Assembly: GCA_949592205.1 (NCBI GenBank)
Contig: CATIUR010000005.1
Location: 90,698,777-90,762,776 of the forward strand
From: Helichrysum umbraculigerum
Lineage: Eukaryota; Streptophyta; Magnoliopsida; Asterales; Asteraceae
DNA length: 64,000 bases
Direction of reading: 5' to 3'
Below, one piece after another: positions 33,128 through 46,134 of this stretch; the stretch's first letter is position 1; the number at the start of each line of letters is the position of its first letter. The notes under the pieces were generated by a model. That model was given only the letters and a program-made list of their open reading frames with translations, did no database searches and was not told the DNA's origin. The position numbers and the translations under genes were made by a program.

Positions 33128-34712
33128 TGAAACACCCTGAAATTTGAACCATTTTAAAAAAAAAAAAAAAAAAAAACTATTCTCATCATTTAAAACTTAT
33201 TACAATTAACTTAACATTATTATTTATTATTTTTATCTATATTTATACATGATTTCTGGGTTTAGAATTAGGATTGCTGAATTTAATGTTATACATGCCG
33301 GTTACCACAAGTACCCTTCGGGTACTCGACTTAGCCGTCGGGTACCAGGCTTACCAGCCGGGTAAAATTCATGTTTCCAAGACCTTGAACTTCGGTTACC
33401 GATTTACACTACAATACGCGATCTCGTAAAATCACGCGATTGCGTTTTACTATCATTACCCACCGGGTACCCTCCCTTCTCAGCAACTTTTCATACCTGT
33501 ACCAAATCTGCATATTTTCAAGTTTAAATACGAACTTCAAATCCCTATAACTCTCAGCTCGTTTAATGTTTAACCACCAAATTTGGCGTGCACCTTTCAT
33601 ACATGAATATGAAGACTTCTCATTTTTCACTTTTCTAAATTTCACGTTTTATAAAAATCTGGACCGTTAATCAAAATGTGATCATTTTCGGCACTTTTTC
33701 ATGACATACTAAGTGGCTGTTAACTTTTTTCCTATTAAATATTGTTTACATGTGATGTTTGTCTAGATAAATATGTCTGTTTATAACAAGTGCTATTTAT
33801 GTAAATTTAATTTTTGTTTTGACTAAAATGATGAACTTAAATGATATAAAGTTTGAATAAAAAATGACGTGTTCAAATTCTATTGGAGAAAAAAATGTTG
33901 AAAAAATGTATATTTATCATTAAGTGCCTCTTTTTGGTTAGGGCTTCATTTTTCCTCCTATTTCAGAAACAGACATTCCTTTCAGATTAAGTGAAAAAGA
34001 AACAGCAATTTATCTGTCTGGATTAAGAAGTGTCTGGAAACAGACCATCAAGTGGAAAGTAAACAGGAAATTTTAAACTACCCCAGACCAGGTTTCCATC
34101 TTTTGACCTTATTTTCAACAATACTCATTGAGTCTATTTCAACATTTACTTTTGACACATCGCTATTTTAACCTAAATTGACACTTTAACCATTTGGTGA
34201 TCCATTTGGGCACCAAATAACCCGTTTGGGTTTATAACCGACTTAACCACTTCACTTTCACCAATTCTTACCCATTTGACCTTATAAAGTCAAAGTCAAA
34301 CTTTTCATATTCATTACACAATAACTTGCACTTTCATCATTTTTTTTACTTTCAACATAATATTTAACCATAACTTACATACTTCTAATTCTCACCACAT
34401 GATTTCAACATTTACATATCCCAAAACAATACTTAATACTCATGGGTGATTTAAAAGTGACAAAACAAGTTTCTTCAAAGTTTTACAAAGGGGTGGGTTA
34501 AGAATGTAAATTAATTTAATAAAAGCTGTAGCTTCTCATTTGGCGACATCTACCCTTCTAACAAGTTTACTTGACATAGTTAGTCCTACTAACTTATTTC
34601 TTAGATATAGTTACATTTAAACACATAACACATTTAATATACATATATTTTATAACTTAGACAATGAAACGTATATTATATAGTTTAAACTTACAAAATT
34701 AGGGGTGTTACA
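33128..34712 (-). mobile_element. Solo LTR K (1,585 bp), Gypsy-type
   Basis: The plus-strand ends are TGAAACACCC and GGGGTGTTACA, and the perfect 5-bp duplication CAGAT flanks it (33123-33127, 34713-34717). There is no internal region, so the element was lost by LTR-LTR recombination. On the minus strand it starts TGTAACACCCC and ends CAAATTTCAGGGTGTTTCA, closely resembling the end of solo LTR J, hence the minus orientation. A run of 22 A lies near 33156. A cluster of GGGTACC/ACCCGGTA-like motifs lies at about 33305-33475. Confidence 0.92.
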
Positions 34713-34863
34713 CAGATTATCAAAATTAGAGGCTTGATTAACCATTCCTAGTAAGCTCTCAAAAATTCATCACATATAATCATCTCTACCAAAACGCACC
34801 CTTAATTACTAAGACTTATAAGACTTTGCTGATTAGACCCCGACCCACATATATATGCATGAT

Positions 34864-35101
34864 TAGGTCTGTAAACAAACCGAACGAACACGAACGAAGC
34901 CTGTTTGTTTTCGATCATTAAGATTTTATCGACCAAACGAACGAACACGAACGGATAAGCGAACGAATTTTGTTGTTTATGTTCGTTCACTAAGAATATT
35001 TGTTTGTTCACAAACATTCGCGAATGCTAACGAACGAATACACTATTTAATACATTTGTTCATTACTACGTTAAACAAACCCTAAGGAACACAAACACAA
35101 A
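34864..35101. repeat. Left part of a hAT-like GAACGAAC element
   Basis: It starts TAGGTCTGTAAACAAACCGA and carries many GAACGAACACGAACG units, a pattern I know from plant hAT-like MITEs. It stops at the (TA)n complex. Similar units resume at about 47355, so both may be one element split by the 12-kb insertions. Confidence 0.45.
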
Positions 35102-35199
35102 CAGACATATATATATATATATATATAGGAATGGGATCATGTGAAAACAAGGAGATAAAAAAAACGGTGAAAAACAGATCTCAACCCTTGATCTAATCA

Positions 35200-35201
<2 letters not shown>

Positions 35202-35274
<73 letters not shown>
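35202..35274. repeat. (TA)n microsatellite between H and H2
   Basis: About 36 AT repeats that served as the insertion site of H2. Confidence 0.97.
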
Positions 35275-35277
<3 letters not shown>

Positions 35278-35339
35278 GGGTGGAGATAAAAAAAAACGGT
35301 GAAAACACTTTTTCCTTCTCATTTTTTTTTAAGTTGTGA

Positions 35340-36780
35340 ACTTTTTTTTTTTCTGAAGTAAACCAAAAAAATTAAGGTTCACAAAAAAAAAAAAAATTTG
35401 TGGAAAAAAATAAAATAAAGTCAAATCCGAAAATCAAAACAAAAAATTTAAGGTTCACAATTGAAAAAAAAAGTTTACAATTGATAAAGTTAAAAACTTT
35501 CCGTGAACCCACAAAAATTAAGGTTCACAGTTGAAAAAAAAAAAATTCACAATTGAAAAAGTTAAAAACTTTTTGTGAAATTAAAAAAAAATTAAGGTTC
35601 ACAGTTGAAATAGTTAAAAACTTTCCATGAACCCCAAAAAACTTAAGGTTCACAGTTGAAAAAAAAGGTTCACAATTGAAAAAGTTAAAAACTTTTCATG
35701 AAACTCAAAACAAAATTAAGGTTCACAGTTGAAAAAGTTAAAAACTTTCCGTGAAAGAGGTTAGGTAGGTGGTTGAGTCGAAGCGGAGAAGGAGACTAAG
35801 TCATCGGTCGTGCCGGGATTGATTTCCTACTTCCAGCTGAATGAGGGCCACACAGCCGTCAACCCTGCTGGAAGTCTTCCAATTCAGGAAGACTGATTTG
35901 CTTGGTCCAACCAAGAAAGACATGGGAATTTTGGGCGTCAGATTCTTCTTCTTCTCTTACTTACGATATTTCAAGTTGGATGAACAGATCGCTCCTAAAA
36001 GCAGCCGTGTGATCTTATATACGATACCACCAGACGCGCCCCAGCTTCAAGCGAGCTCACCCTATGGACCAAAAAACCTTAAGGTTTACAGTTGAAAAAA
36101 AAAGGTTCACAATTGAAAAAGTTGAAAACTTTACCTGAACAAAAAAAAAAAAGGTTCACAGTAGAAAAAAAAATTTTCATAATTGAAAAGGTTAAAAACT
36201 AGCCGTGAACCAAAAAAAAAAATTAAGATTCACAGTTGAAAAAAAAGGTTCACAATTAAAAATGTTAAAAACTTTTAGTGAACTAAAAAAAAACTATGGT
36301 TCACACGTGAAAAAGTTAAAAACCTTCCGTGAACTCAAAAAGAATTAAGGTTCACAGTTGAAAAAAATGGTTCACAATTGAAAATTTTTAAAACTTTCCG
36401 TAAACCTAAAAAAAATTAAGGTTCATAGTTGAAAAAAAAAGGTTCAAAATTGAAAAAAATTAATGAACTCGAAAAAAATTAAGGTTCACAGTTGAAAATT
36501 TGAAAAACTTTTTGTGAATCCAAAAATTTTTTTTTAAGTTCACAATAAAAAAACTTTAAAAATTTCGTGAATAAATTTATAAAATAATTTATTTGAAAAA
36601 ATAAGGTTCAAAATTAAAAATGTTAAAAACTTTGTGTGAAGCAAAAAAAATAATTAAAGGTTCACACCGAAAATTTTATATGAAACAAAAAAATATAAGG
36701 GTTCACAAAAAAAATCATATGTGAAGCAAAAAAGAATAAAGGTTCACAACTTAAAAAATTTGTGAATCAAAAAATGTTTT
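35340..36780. repeat. Degenerate minisatellite of AAGGTTCACAGTTGAAAAAG units
   Basis: More than twenty degenerate units of 40-80 bp built from AAGGTTCACAGTTGAAAAA, GTTAAAAACTTTCCGTGAAC and A-runs. The array is interrupted at 35756-36070 by unrelated sequence. It has no coding capacity. Confidence 0.85.
35756..36070. other. GC-richer 315-bp segment of unknown origin inside the minisatellite
   Basis: It is clearly higher in G+C and complexity than its surroundings, with no A-runs and no array unit. A plus-strand frame of 84 codons (35841-36095) runs through it, but I do not recognise the product. The composition would suit a captured host-gene fragment or an organelle-derived insert; neither is shown. 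Confidence 0.55.
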
Positions 36781-36905
36781 CACCGTTTTTTTTTTATCTC
36801 CACCCCTTATATATATATATATGTATGTATGTATGTTAGATTAGATGGAGGGTGGATATGTGTTTTCACTGTTTTTATTATCTCCTTATTTTCAACAGAA
36901 CCCAT

Positions 36906-36946
<41 letters not shown>

Positions 36947-37295
36947 TGATCTTAGGGGAAGTGCAAAAAATGGGGGAAGGGGGAAGTAAATTACCACCAC
37001 TAATCTCATGAAGTCTATAATAATTAGTGTGGTAGTGCATACGTGTGATCACCTCTATAGTAATAAAAACCCATTTACCTATTTACCCCTAAAACAAATT
37101 ATCTCACAAACGACATGTCGAAAAATTATGAAAATTACAACATAAAATTCAGCGTTTTCCCCTCTTCGATTTAAGATCTATCAAGGCATATTTTCGACGA
37201 GTTTTACTTTCCATTTTTTGGTGGGTTTTACATATACTAACACATATGTTAGTGACTTAGTGTTGCGTTTAGGGTTTAGGGTTTTTTTTTTTTTT

Positions 37296-39650
37296 GGGTA
37301 TAGGGGACGGTACCCCGGCAAAAAACTATATTAATAAAATAAAAAATTAACAACCATTACTTCAGGCATACCCAAAGGGGATGATTAATGTACATCCCAA
37401 ACAAATACATCAAAATCTATAACATCTACTATAATGCCCAAAGTAAAATTTAAACAAGAACTTAAACAAAAACTCATATCAAAATTGTAATCAAAAAATC
37501 TGTAACTATAAAGTCCATATGCACTCTTCATTCCCTGTAGTCCATTCCACATTCCACCATTTACAGCCCAACCAAATACATTCTTCGGCCCATTTTCATA
37601 TTGATCCATATTTACATTGCTTCTGCCAACATCAGCCCAATATTTAACACTCTTCAGCCCATCTTCAAATTTGCTAGCCCATCGCATCACATATTCCAAA
37701 TCATCATCAGTCCATACCATAAAATCCAAATTCCCATTACAACCACACTCTACCTTTGCATTCAAATTCCAGTAGTACATACTACAATCCTGATTCAACC
37801 CAAAATTGTTCCTCACTAAATCTACACATTCAAGTTGACTTTATTTAATTTGACCCAAAAAAGTCAAACTATCAGCATCTTCTATTACCTTCAAATTACA
37901 GCAACTATTTCGCACATATTGTCTTGACCAGTTTATCATATTAGTATCCCATTTATATTTACCATAAAATATATGTTACAAATAGACCATATCATCATCA
38001 GAGTTCCAACATCAATCTTAATTATCTTTATTTTGACCCAACAAAGTCAAACTTGCAAATCTTGTTCCATATTCACAATTACAACAGCATAAAATGACCA
38101 TAACCATCAGATTATTTCTTACCTAACAGACCACACTAGAAGCAAATTTCAAACCAGCAGTAGTAGCATAACACATGAACTTTAAATGATTAATTGCACT
38201 CAAATGACTAATATAATAGTAAGAACTCACACTAACCCATTTATGCACAATTCCTGCTTTATGCATGCAACAACTCAAATATACTTCCAAGCTGCATGAC
38301 CATCTACTGCATAACCATTGCTGTCCACATAAAGCATACATAGGTAGCATCAATAACAATCACTCCATATAATCTATGTCCCAACACAACTTCACATCAG
38401 AAATCAGATTCAGTCCAATTGAATTCTGTAAATGTAATAGTAACCAAAGACGCTTGACATCAAACTCTATACCTAGAATAGAAAGAGTGCAACATTGACA
38501 TACACTCTTGTTACCAATCCAAAAATGGGAATGACCAAGACACGTTGGGTAGTTTAGAACATGAATGTGGGTCATAGTTTTCTGCCAAACACCATAAATG
38601 TAAGAGCATCTTCTACTACTACTCTTAACAGAAAAACTCACCAGATTCATTACCAACTCACCCATTAAATGAAAGGATAGCTCAACAACAATATTAAGGA
38701 AAAAGTGAACATTTTCCAACCTTATAACACCTTTAAAATATGAACAGGTGCCATACCCCTGCACAATACCCAAATTCTCCAATCCTATGCAATTATTGAC
38801 ATTAATACAGTGACTCAAAATACAATTAGGCTTGTGAAAATATACAAACCTAAAGGTTTTCAAGTATACCCTGACCTTAGATTTAAAAAACCATAAAACA
38901 ATAATTGCCACATCTACCCATCTCCACCTTATATCTCCCATAAATCCACCCCCCAAAGATGATGAGAACAGACACAAAAAAACACAACTCTCCTCACCAG
39001 TTGCCCAGTAGGTAGATCCCATGCCATGCATCATCAACTCTTGTCTGCATTGCAGCACAAAGGTACTACATCTACACCTTTCTACAAGCAGTATTAACAA
39101 GGCATAGATCACCTCCCTGGTATTCCTAACAAGTCCTATAAATGGTGTATTTGGAATTGAGAAATTGGTAAAATTAAATAAAGACAAAAAACACATATAC
39201 CACCTTATATCTTCCAAGGTTTCATCTAAAATGCTAGCCTCCAGCATTATAACTGTTTTAACAACACCCAAACCTATATATGCCCCTTTACCTATAAACC
39301 ATAAGTCAAGATGACTCAGAAATATATAAATACACTCAAAACCAAGACTCAAAAAATTATAACTCACTGGAACACTCAATTGAAAATAAATCACACTATA
39401 AAAGCTAAAAGGGAACACAACTACCCATCTCCCCCTTATATCACCATACCCAGCCCATTCCACCCAATGAAATACAAAACATTTATGATCTTCACAGCTA
39501 CATTTTAGCCCACAAGTGTTCTTCTTTAAATTAATCCATTGATTCTGATTCCAGGATTGAAATTCAGAACCAATTTTCAACTTTAATCCCAGCCCATACA
39601 CCAAACCCTGCACTATTCCATTCATATCAATCAGCAAACATTTACCAGCA
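37296..39650 (-). other. Unusually long 3' region of the LINE, strongly G/T-biased
   Basis: About 2.35 kb between ORF2 and the poly(A). The minus strand is rich in T and G and poor in A and C, so stop codons are scarce and long open frames arise, including one of 440 codons (39682-38360) overlapping the end of ORF2. That frame is rich in Cys, Phe, Trp and Tyr, has no motif I know and is probably non-coding. Plant L1 3' regions are usually shorter. Confidence 0.6.
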
Positions 39651-42600
39651 TTACCCATTCTTCTTCCCTCCATGCTGTACATTTCCAGTCATACACTTCT
39701 CTATAGGTAATTCCCATAACTCAAAAGCATCCCTCACCTGCTTTGAATCTCTAATATGAAGCCCCATAAGTTTTGCTTTGATATTCTTCTTAATTAACTC
39801 AATAAGATCACCAACAGGCCTTGCTTTTCCTTGAAAAATCCTCAAATTTCTTTCCTGCCAGACATAATACACACAAGCACCTAAAACTAACCTTTGAATA
39901 ATGCTCCAAACAGATTTATTAATGGGTCTGTTTTGCATAAAAGGTATAATTTCAGCCCAGGTGCTAGGTGCATGATCAAGCCTTGACATATCTTTAAAAG
40001 TAATCCATACCTCACTAGGATATTCACAATCAAAAAACAAGTGATCATGATTATCTTTCTGAGATTTACAAAAGACACAAATCTGATTCTCTTGCCTTTC
40101 CAACCTCATATACTTATCCTGTGTTTTCAGCTTACCATGAATGGCAACCCACAGAATAAATGAATGCCTTGGAATGCTTTGACTAAACCAGACAAGTTTA
40201 GCCCATTTAACTTTTTCATATTCCAGTTCCAAATCATTCCAGGCATCTTTAACTGAAAAAGGCACAACTTTACATCTCCTCTTCTTCCACAATACCTTAT
40301 CATTCCTATCTGCTATCAACAAAGGTGGTGGTAAGTCAAAAAATTCTTTAAATAGAATTCTCCATTCCATGGGTATATGCCATTCACCATTTACAATAAT
40401 GTCTGCAACAGTAGCTTCAGATGACAATCATGCCCTTCTTAACTCTCCTCTAGTTATAAGTTCACCCAAAATCCCACTAGGGTGCCAATTGTCATACCAA
40501 GCTGAGGTGTCCTTTCCATTACCAATTCTATGTACTACAAATTTCCTCACAACATCCCTACATTCCATAACTTTCCTCCAACTCCAACATGAATCCTTTA
40601 ACCCACTTAAATCCTAAAAATTCCTGTTTTTTAAATTTACAGTTTTAACCCATTTTACCCATATAGAATTCTTATTTGACACAAGATTCCATATGTGCTT
40701 AGAAATTAAGGCCACATTCCATGTATGCAATGATTTTAATCCCAACCCCCCTTTAATTTTAGGCTTACATACTTCCTTCCAGTTTACTTTAGCTTTACCC
40801 CTTTGAAACTCACCTTGGCACCATAGAAACCCCCTAACAATTCTTTCTATATCCAATGTAACTTCAATAGGTAAAATAAACATGGAAGACCAATATACCT
40901 GAATGGAGTTCAATACAGATGCAATCAATTGAAGCCTGCCAGCAAAGGATAATGACTTGTTTTTCCAATCCATGACCTTCTTCTTTACCTTATCCACCAG
41001 TGCAGAGCAATTTTTCTTTTCCAGCCTTGATGAAATCAGTGGTACTCCTAAGTATTTTACAGGAAACACCCCTACATCAAATGGCATTACTTCACTGATT
41101 TGTGCTTTAACTCTTCTCTTAACATTACTGAAAAAAGATGTGCTTTTATCCATATTGGCTACCAATCTAGAACCATCACTAAATTCATTTAAAGCCCTTC
41201 TCAACACGCTAGCAGAATGCCTATTTGCCTTACAAAACAGAAATAGATCATCTGCAAAACAAAGATGAGTCAATTCAAGAGCTTCACACCTCCAATGATA
41301 TTCAAACCCACCATCATCATAAATCTGTCCTTAATCATAAGTGTTAACACCTCCATAACCATTGTGAATAGGAAAGGAGACATAGGATCTCCTTGCCTTA
41401 GCCCCCTCTCACCATGAAAATAATCCATATGATCACCATTCAGGTTAATGGTAAAGGAGGTTGTTGAAACACACTTCATAATCCACTCAACCATTCTTTG
41501 ATGAAACCCAAAATTCTCCAAACAAACCCTTAAGAACTCCCATTCAACACTGTCATATGCTTTCTGTATATCAACCTTAAAAGCACACTTCCCAGGCCCT
41601 CTTCCTCTATGATATCCTCTCATCAGTTCTTGTGTTAACAGATTGTTGTCACTTATTTGCCTCCCAGGAATGAAAGCACTTTGATTCTCATCAATGATGC
41701 AATTAAGGACACCTTTAATCCTATTGGTAATCACCTTACTTATGCACTTATAGATAATATTACAATAGGCAATGGGCCTAAAATCAGAAACTTTTTGAGG
41801 AGAACTAATTTTAGGAACCAAAGCAATAACTGTTGAATTTATCTCTTTTAAAATCTTACCATTCATAAAAAAATCCTTCACTGCCTTACAGAAATCAGGT
41901 CCCACAACAACCCATGCACCTTTAATTAACTTTGCAGAATAACCATCAGGCCCAGGCCCAGGTGCTTTATCATCCTCAATCTCAAACAATGCATTTTTAA
42001 TTTCAACATCCAAAATAGGCCTCACCATATAATTAGCATCAATATTGGATATCTTTTTAGTAAACAATTGCTCAGGATTCTCAATCATAGATATATCCCT
42101 TTTACTGCCCAAAACCTTTTGAAAATGTTTAATGAATTGATCAGAAATATTATTACCAAAGTACCTTGTACCTTCCAGGTCTTCAATTGCATCAATTCTA
42201 CTTCTATTGATCCTTCCCCTCACAGCATTGTGAAAATACTTTGAATTATGATCACCCTCTTTCAACCATTCCACTTTTGCTTTCTGCTTCAAGAACAGCT
42301 CCTCATCCCTGACAGCTTCATTATAAGCTTTGACATAAACAGCTTCCTCATGTTTTAATTCAGGATTAGTAGGATCCCTTTCAACAGCTGTCTGAATTCT
42401 CTCCAATTCACATTTTAGTTGCTTCACTTTTTCAAATAGATTACCATGATTAAAAGCCAACTTTCTCAATGGTTTTTTTAACCTTTTCAACTTTGAAACC
42501 ACTTGGAACATAGCACATCCCTTTATCTCATCAGACCATACCTCTCTCACAGCAGGTATGAATTCATCCTTATTAACCAAATAATTTGAAAATTTAAATG

Positions 42601-43327
42601 GTTTTGGTTTAGCTCTTTGAATTTCAGGAATGGTGAGGACTATTGGTGAATGGTCAGAATGCAAAAATGGTAAGAATTGCACATGACCATTCGAAAAACC
42701 ACCCAAAAAATTACCATTCCCCATAACCCTGTCTAGCTTTTTCAAAATACCACTTGTTTTCCCAGGTGTTTGGTTCCAAGTGTACTTTAAACCAGACATA
42801 CTTATATCATCAACTTCAATTTCCTTGATACATTCCATGAACTCCATCATACTCTTTGTGATATAAGATGGACCAGCTGAATGTTCATTTGTGTTCAATG
42901 TAGCATTGAAATCACCCAAAACCACCAAAGGCTGATCCTTAATCACTCTTCTATGCCTTTTCAAACTATTCCACAATTCTCTTCTTGGGACCATTCTATG
43001 AAAACCATAAACAAAAGAGCAGTAAAATCCCTTCTGCCCCTCAAGTTGTTCAACAAAGCAATGCATTGCTTGTGCATGTTGTTCCACTAACATAACTCTA
43101 ACAGACCCAGAATCCCACCCAACCATTATTCTAGTACCACTTTCACATTTTGAACTATTTGATATCCACTCCCACTGTCCAAACATATTACTACCCACTT
43201 TATTCAAATTTCTCTTACTTACATGGGTCTCTAATAACCCACAAATACTAAAATTACCCTCATCCATAAACTTCTTAACTTCTTTCTGATTAGAGGCATT
43301 ACTTATACCCCTAACATACCAAGCCAT
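39651..43327 (-). pseudogene. LINE ORF2 (endonuclease, reverse transcriptase, zf-RVT), frameshift and two stops
   Basis: The ATG at 43325-43327 lies four bases after the ORF1 stop. Endonuclease motifs: AWYVRGISN at the start, LETHVSKRN, GDFNATLN near residue 137, and SDHSP near residue 225. RT starts near residue 500 (VSDFRPIAYCN, GRQISDNNLL, KVDIQKAYDSVEW, GLRQGDPMSPFLF). A one-base shift near 41300-41330 moves to the frame carrying the catalytic FADDLFLF (about 41257). TAG 40614-40616 and a TGA near 40428 follow in that frame. The end holds the RT zinc-binding domain (HSFILWVAIHGKLKT, CVFCKSQKDNHDHLFFDC). ORF2 nicks target DNA and primes reverse transcription there; this copy should not be active. 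Confidence 0.9.
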
Positions 43328-43331
43328 TAGT

Positions 43332-45980
43332 TTAAGTATCATTGGGCACAATTGATTCTTTATTGTTCTCCATTCCCTGCCCAAGAACATCATCACCCTC
43401 CATTCCATCACTCATGAATTTTGCAGTTCCATGATTTTCAGAAGCAACATCTTCATAATCTGGTATAGCAGCCAAACCAAATTTGCTACATCGATAATTA
43501 AAAAACTCTATCTGCTTTTCATTCCATCCCATTCTTGTACCCTCAGATGGGAATAACTTAGCTTCTAAATGAGATTCCACAGCCCTTATTTGGTAGTTAT
43601 ACAAGTTATGTTCAGTATCCCAATCATCATTAGAGTCATAATCAACCATCTCCTCCCCCTCATTATCCTCTAGAGCACTAAACTGATTTTTTATCACAAT
43701 ATCATTTCCCTGTAACCCAGAATCCTTACCATTCTTACCTTCTTCCACTGATCCAAATATTTTCTGAGATTGAGATTGTTGTGCAGCCTTTGAATTACTG
43801 ACATTAACATGCTGCTTTGAATTCCCAATATTACTTACAATAGAGATAGGAACAATAACCTCATTGATCATCTCCTCCATGCTCTTAACCTTTTCATTTT
43901 GCAACTGTTGCTTTACTTTATAAATACTCTCACTTACCTTTGCTATTCTTGAAGGATTCCTATTTAGCTGAGCATTACTTCTAATTCTATCAAAAACACT
44001 ACCCTTATTTGGTATAACACCCCTGCCCTGAAACTGACTTTGGAACTGCACTCTGTGATTCTGATTTTGTTGTTTTGAATAACTCTTAACTTGCATACCC
44101 CTGTTTCCTTGCTGTAGACTCTGCTGCCAATTCATATTGAGCTTATCTACAACTTTGTTCCTTCTACCAACCAATTGAAAACCATCCTCATCAATCATAT
44201 ATTTATTGCCCAAATTGTCATCATTACTCTTTACATTAAGTGCCTCCTTCAATATCTTTGCTGCTTCTTCTTCAACTGTAATTGGTCGTTTTTTGCACAC
44301 CTTTAATGTGTGCCCAAACACCTTGCAATGGGTACATAATGGTGGTTTCCACTGATATGTAACATCCAATTTACCAACCTTAGCAGTAAACTGCCCCATA
44401 GCAGGGTATTCAAATTCAATATGTGCAGGTAATTCTTCTTCAGCATCAACTTCAACCAGAATTCTTGCAAAACTTAATCTTCCACTCTTACTCATACACC
44501 TCTCCATAGTAATTTTATCCATCAATATAGGTTTGCCCAAACTGCTAACCAACTTTCCCAAGCTCTTACCATTCCACAATTCAATGGGTATATTATGAAT
44601 ACACACCCATATAGGAACTCTTTATGGCTCAATTCTTTCTAACCACACTCCTGGTTGCCATTGATTAATGAAAAAAGGAACATTATTCACTAACCATGGT
44701 CCACTTTCTAAAACAGCCCTCATCCCCCTTTCACTCTTGAATTTACACAAATAGAACCCTACAGCAGTTTTAACCACTTCTTTCAAGTCATAATTCCTCC
44801 ACATCCTCCTTAAATTAGCATTCACAACCTGATAGTCCATAGAAGTGCCAATAAAATACCCATAAAGCTGTAGCGTAAAATGACTACCACCCTTTTGCAC
44901 CTCCTCAACGGAAAACATTACTCTTTTTTGCCCATTAGGTAACTTTAAAGGTGGTATATACTCCATCTTCACTTCATCTTCTTCATTACCCTTTTTGATT
45001 AGCTCAGCAAAAGACACTCTTTGATTAACCCAAACATTTGGTTTCTGTCCACCCACATTCTTACTCTCTTTTGACATATCATCAACTTGCTTATCTCTAA
45101 TATTCTCCTTATTACCATCAACTCCAAGTTTATTTGCCTGACCAAAAACAAACACTTCTGGTGTGGCCGTACAACCAACATCAGTATGTTTCCCATTCCC
45201 CTTTTCATTATTAACCTCATCAACCACAGTTTCATTCATCACATTCCCAATACCCTTTTCCCCACCAAATACTACTGTTTTAACAAACTCAGCAGCAGTT
45301 TTGAAATTAACATTATTACCCATAAAGCCCAATTGATCTTGTTTAACAGGTGTATTAGGACTATCAGCTTTCTTATTCATCAAACAAACCATAGGTGTTG
45401 GTTTATTCAACTCAATCCCTGTTCCCACTACAGTTTTGCCATCATTTTGAGCTTCAAAATATCCAATTACATCTTTAACAGAGGAAGACACATTTGATTG
45501 CATTAATGGTATTTCATCAACACCATTACCACTATTATCATTTGCACATGTTAATTCATCAATAGATAAGCTAATTGAAGCAGATATACCTGTATTTTGA
45601 TTTTCAGACCCTTGCACTTCTGACATCTGAGCATCCTTCATCGAAGCACCCTGATGAAATTTGAGATTAGGAATAGATGTTGGAGATTTTGTTTTCTTAG
45701 CAGCATGTACAGGATTAGTGTAACCCTGTACCTCAACACCCTTCTTCACTTTTTGTTTACGCTTCTTGTTCTTCATGATTCTCTTTCTAACCGATGATTG
45801 AATACCAGTAATTGTTGAATTCAATGAATCATCCATTTCCATAAATTCATGCTTATCAGCTCGAAGTTTAGTTCGTGTCTGAGCCGGGCTTGGTTTGAAG
45901 ACTGGAGGCGGTTCTGATAGACGCGGAACTGGAGTATGAAACTCCTCCAAATCTGCACGATCTGGAGGATCAGGGGGCAT
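43332..45980 (-). pseudogene. LINE ORF1 (DUF4283 and zinc knuckle), one in-frame stop
   Basis: It starts at ATG 45978-45980 (MPPDPPDRADLEEF) with a basic stretch KNKKRKQKVKKG. The DUF4283-type domain spans roughly residues 370-500 (FTLQLYGYFIG, LESGPWLVNN, then IWVCIHNIPIELW). A CX2CX4HX4C knuckle (CTHCKVFGHTLKVC) lies near residue 547. One TAA (44622-44624) interrupts the DUF4283 region; the frame continues unchanged for 430 more codons to TAA 43332-43334. ORF1 proteins of plant L1 elements bind RNA and chaperone retrotransposition. With readthrough the product would be about 880 residues. Confidence 0.88.
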
Positions 45981-46134
45981 TTCAATGGAATTAGGTTGTG
46001 TAGAAGGATTCTTTGAATGATTCTGTGAAATTTGGGAAGATTTGGTTGAGTAATTTGGTCGGAATCGATGGAATAATTGCCGGAAAACAAAATGTCCGTA
46101 CGATCGCTAAAAATCGCACACACACAGTCAGCAA

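Larger units (their letters stand above)
35275..36809. mobile_element. Nested element H2 with terminal inverted repeats and a minisatellite core
   Basis: The ends AAGGGGTGGAGATAAAAAAA and its complement (36783-36809) form an almost perfect inverted repeat that goes on with ACGGTGAAAAC. TA repeats flank it on both sides, so it inserted into a (TA)n tract within H. The core is a degenerate tandem array. Confidence 0.7.
35127..36909. mobile_element. Long-inverted-repeat element H in (TA)n
   Basis: The left end (GGAATGGGATC...AAGGAGATAA...CGGTGAAAA, 35127-35201) and the inverted right end (GGGATGGGTTC...AAGGAGATAA...CAGTGAAAA, about 36830-36909) match over about 75 bp. Both abut TA repeats on the outside. 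No transposase is seen. A second element of the same type (H2) sits inside it. Confidence 0.65.
37282..46125 (-). mobile_element. L1-type LINE, about 8.8 kb, full-length but mutated
   Basis: On the minus strand: a short 5' region, ORF1 (45980-43332), ORF2 (43327-39651), a long 3' region of about 2.35 kb, and a poly(A) tail read as 14 T (37282-37295). Both ORFs carry disabling changes. The 5' end is set near 46125, where telomere-type repeats begin; I could not find a clear target duplication. It lies inside element G. Confidence 0.9.

Noticed and set aside
33128..34712. Gene or promoter content in the solo LTR K
   Set aside because: Terminal motifs and the CAGAT duplication explain it fully as an LTR; the short frames have no domain.
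37385..37816. 143-codon frame in the LINE 3' region as a gene
   Set aside because: Same base bias and no motif; part of the 3' region.
38360..39682. 440-codon frame as a third LINE protein
   Set aside because: No known domain, Cys/Phe/Trp/Tyr-rich composition as expected from a T/G-rich strand without stops, and overlap with ORF2. Kept only as a finding.
45087..45497. Plus-strand frame of 136 codons opposite LINE ORF1
   Set aside because: Antisense shadow of ORF1.
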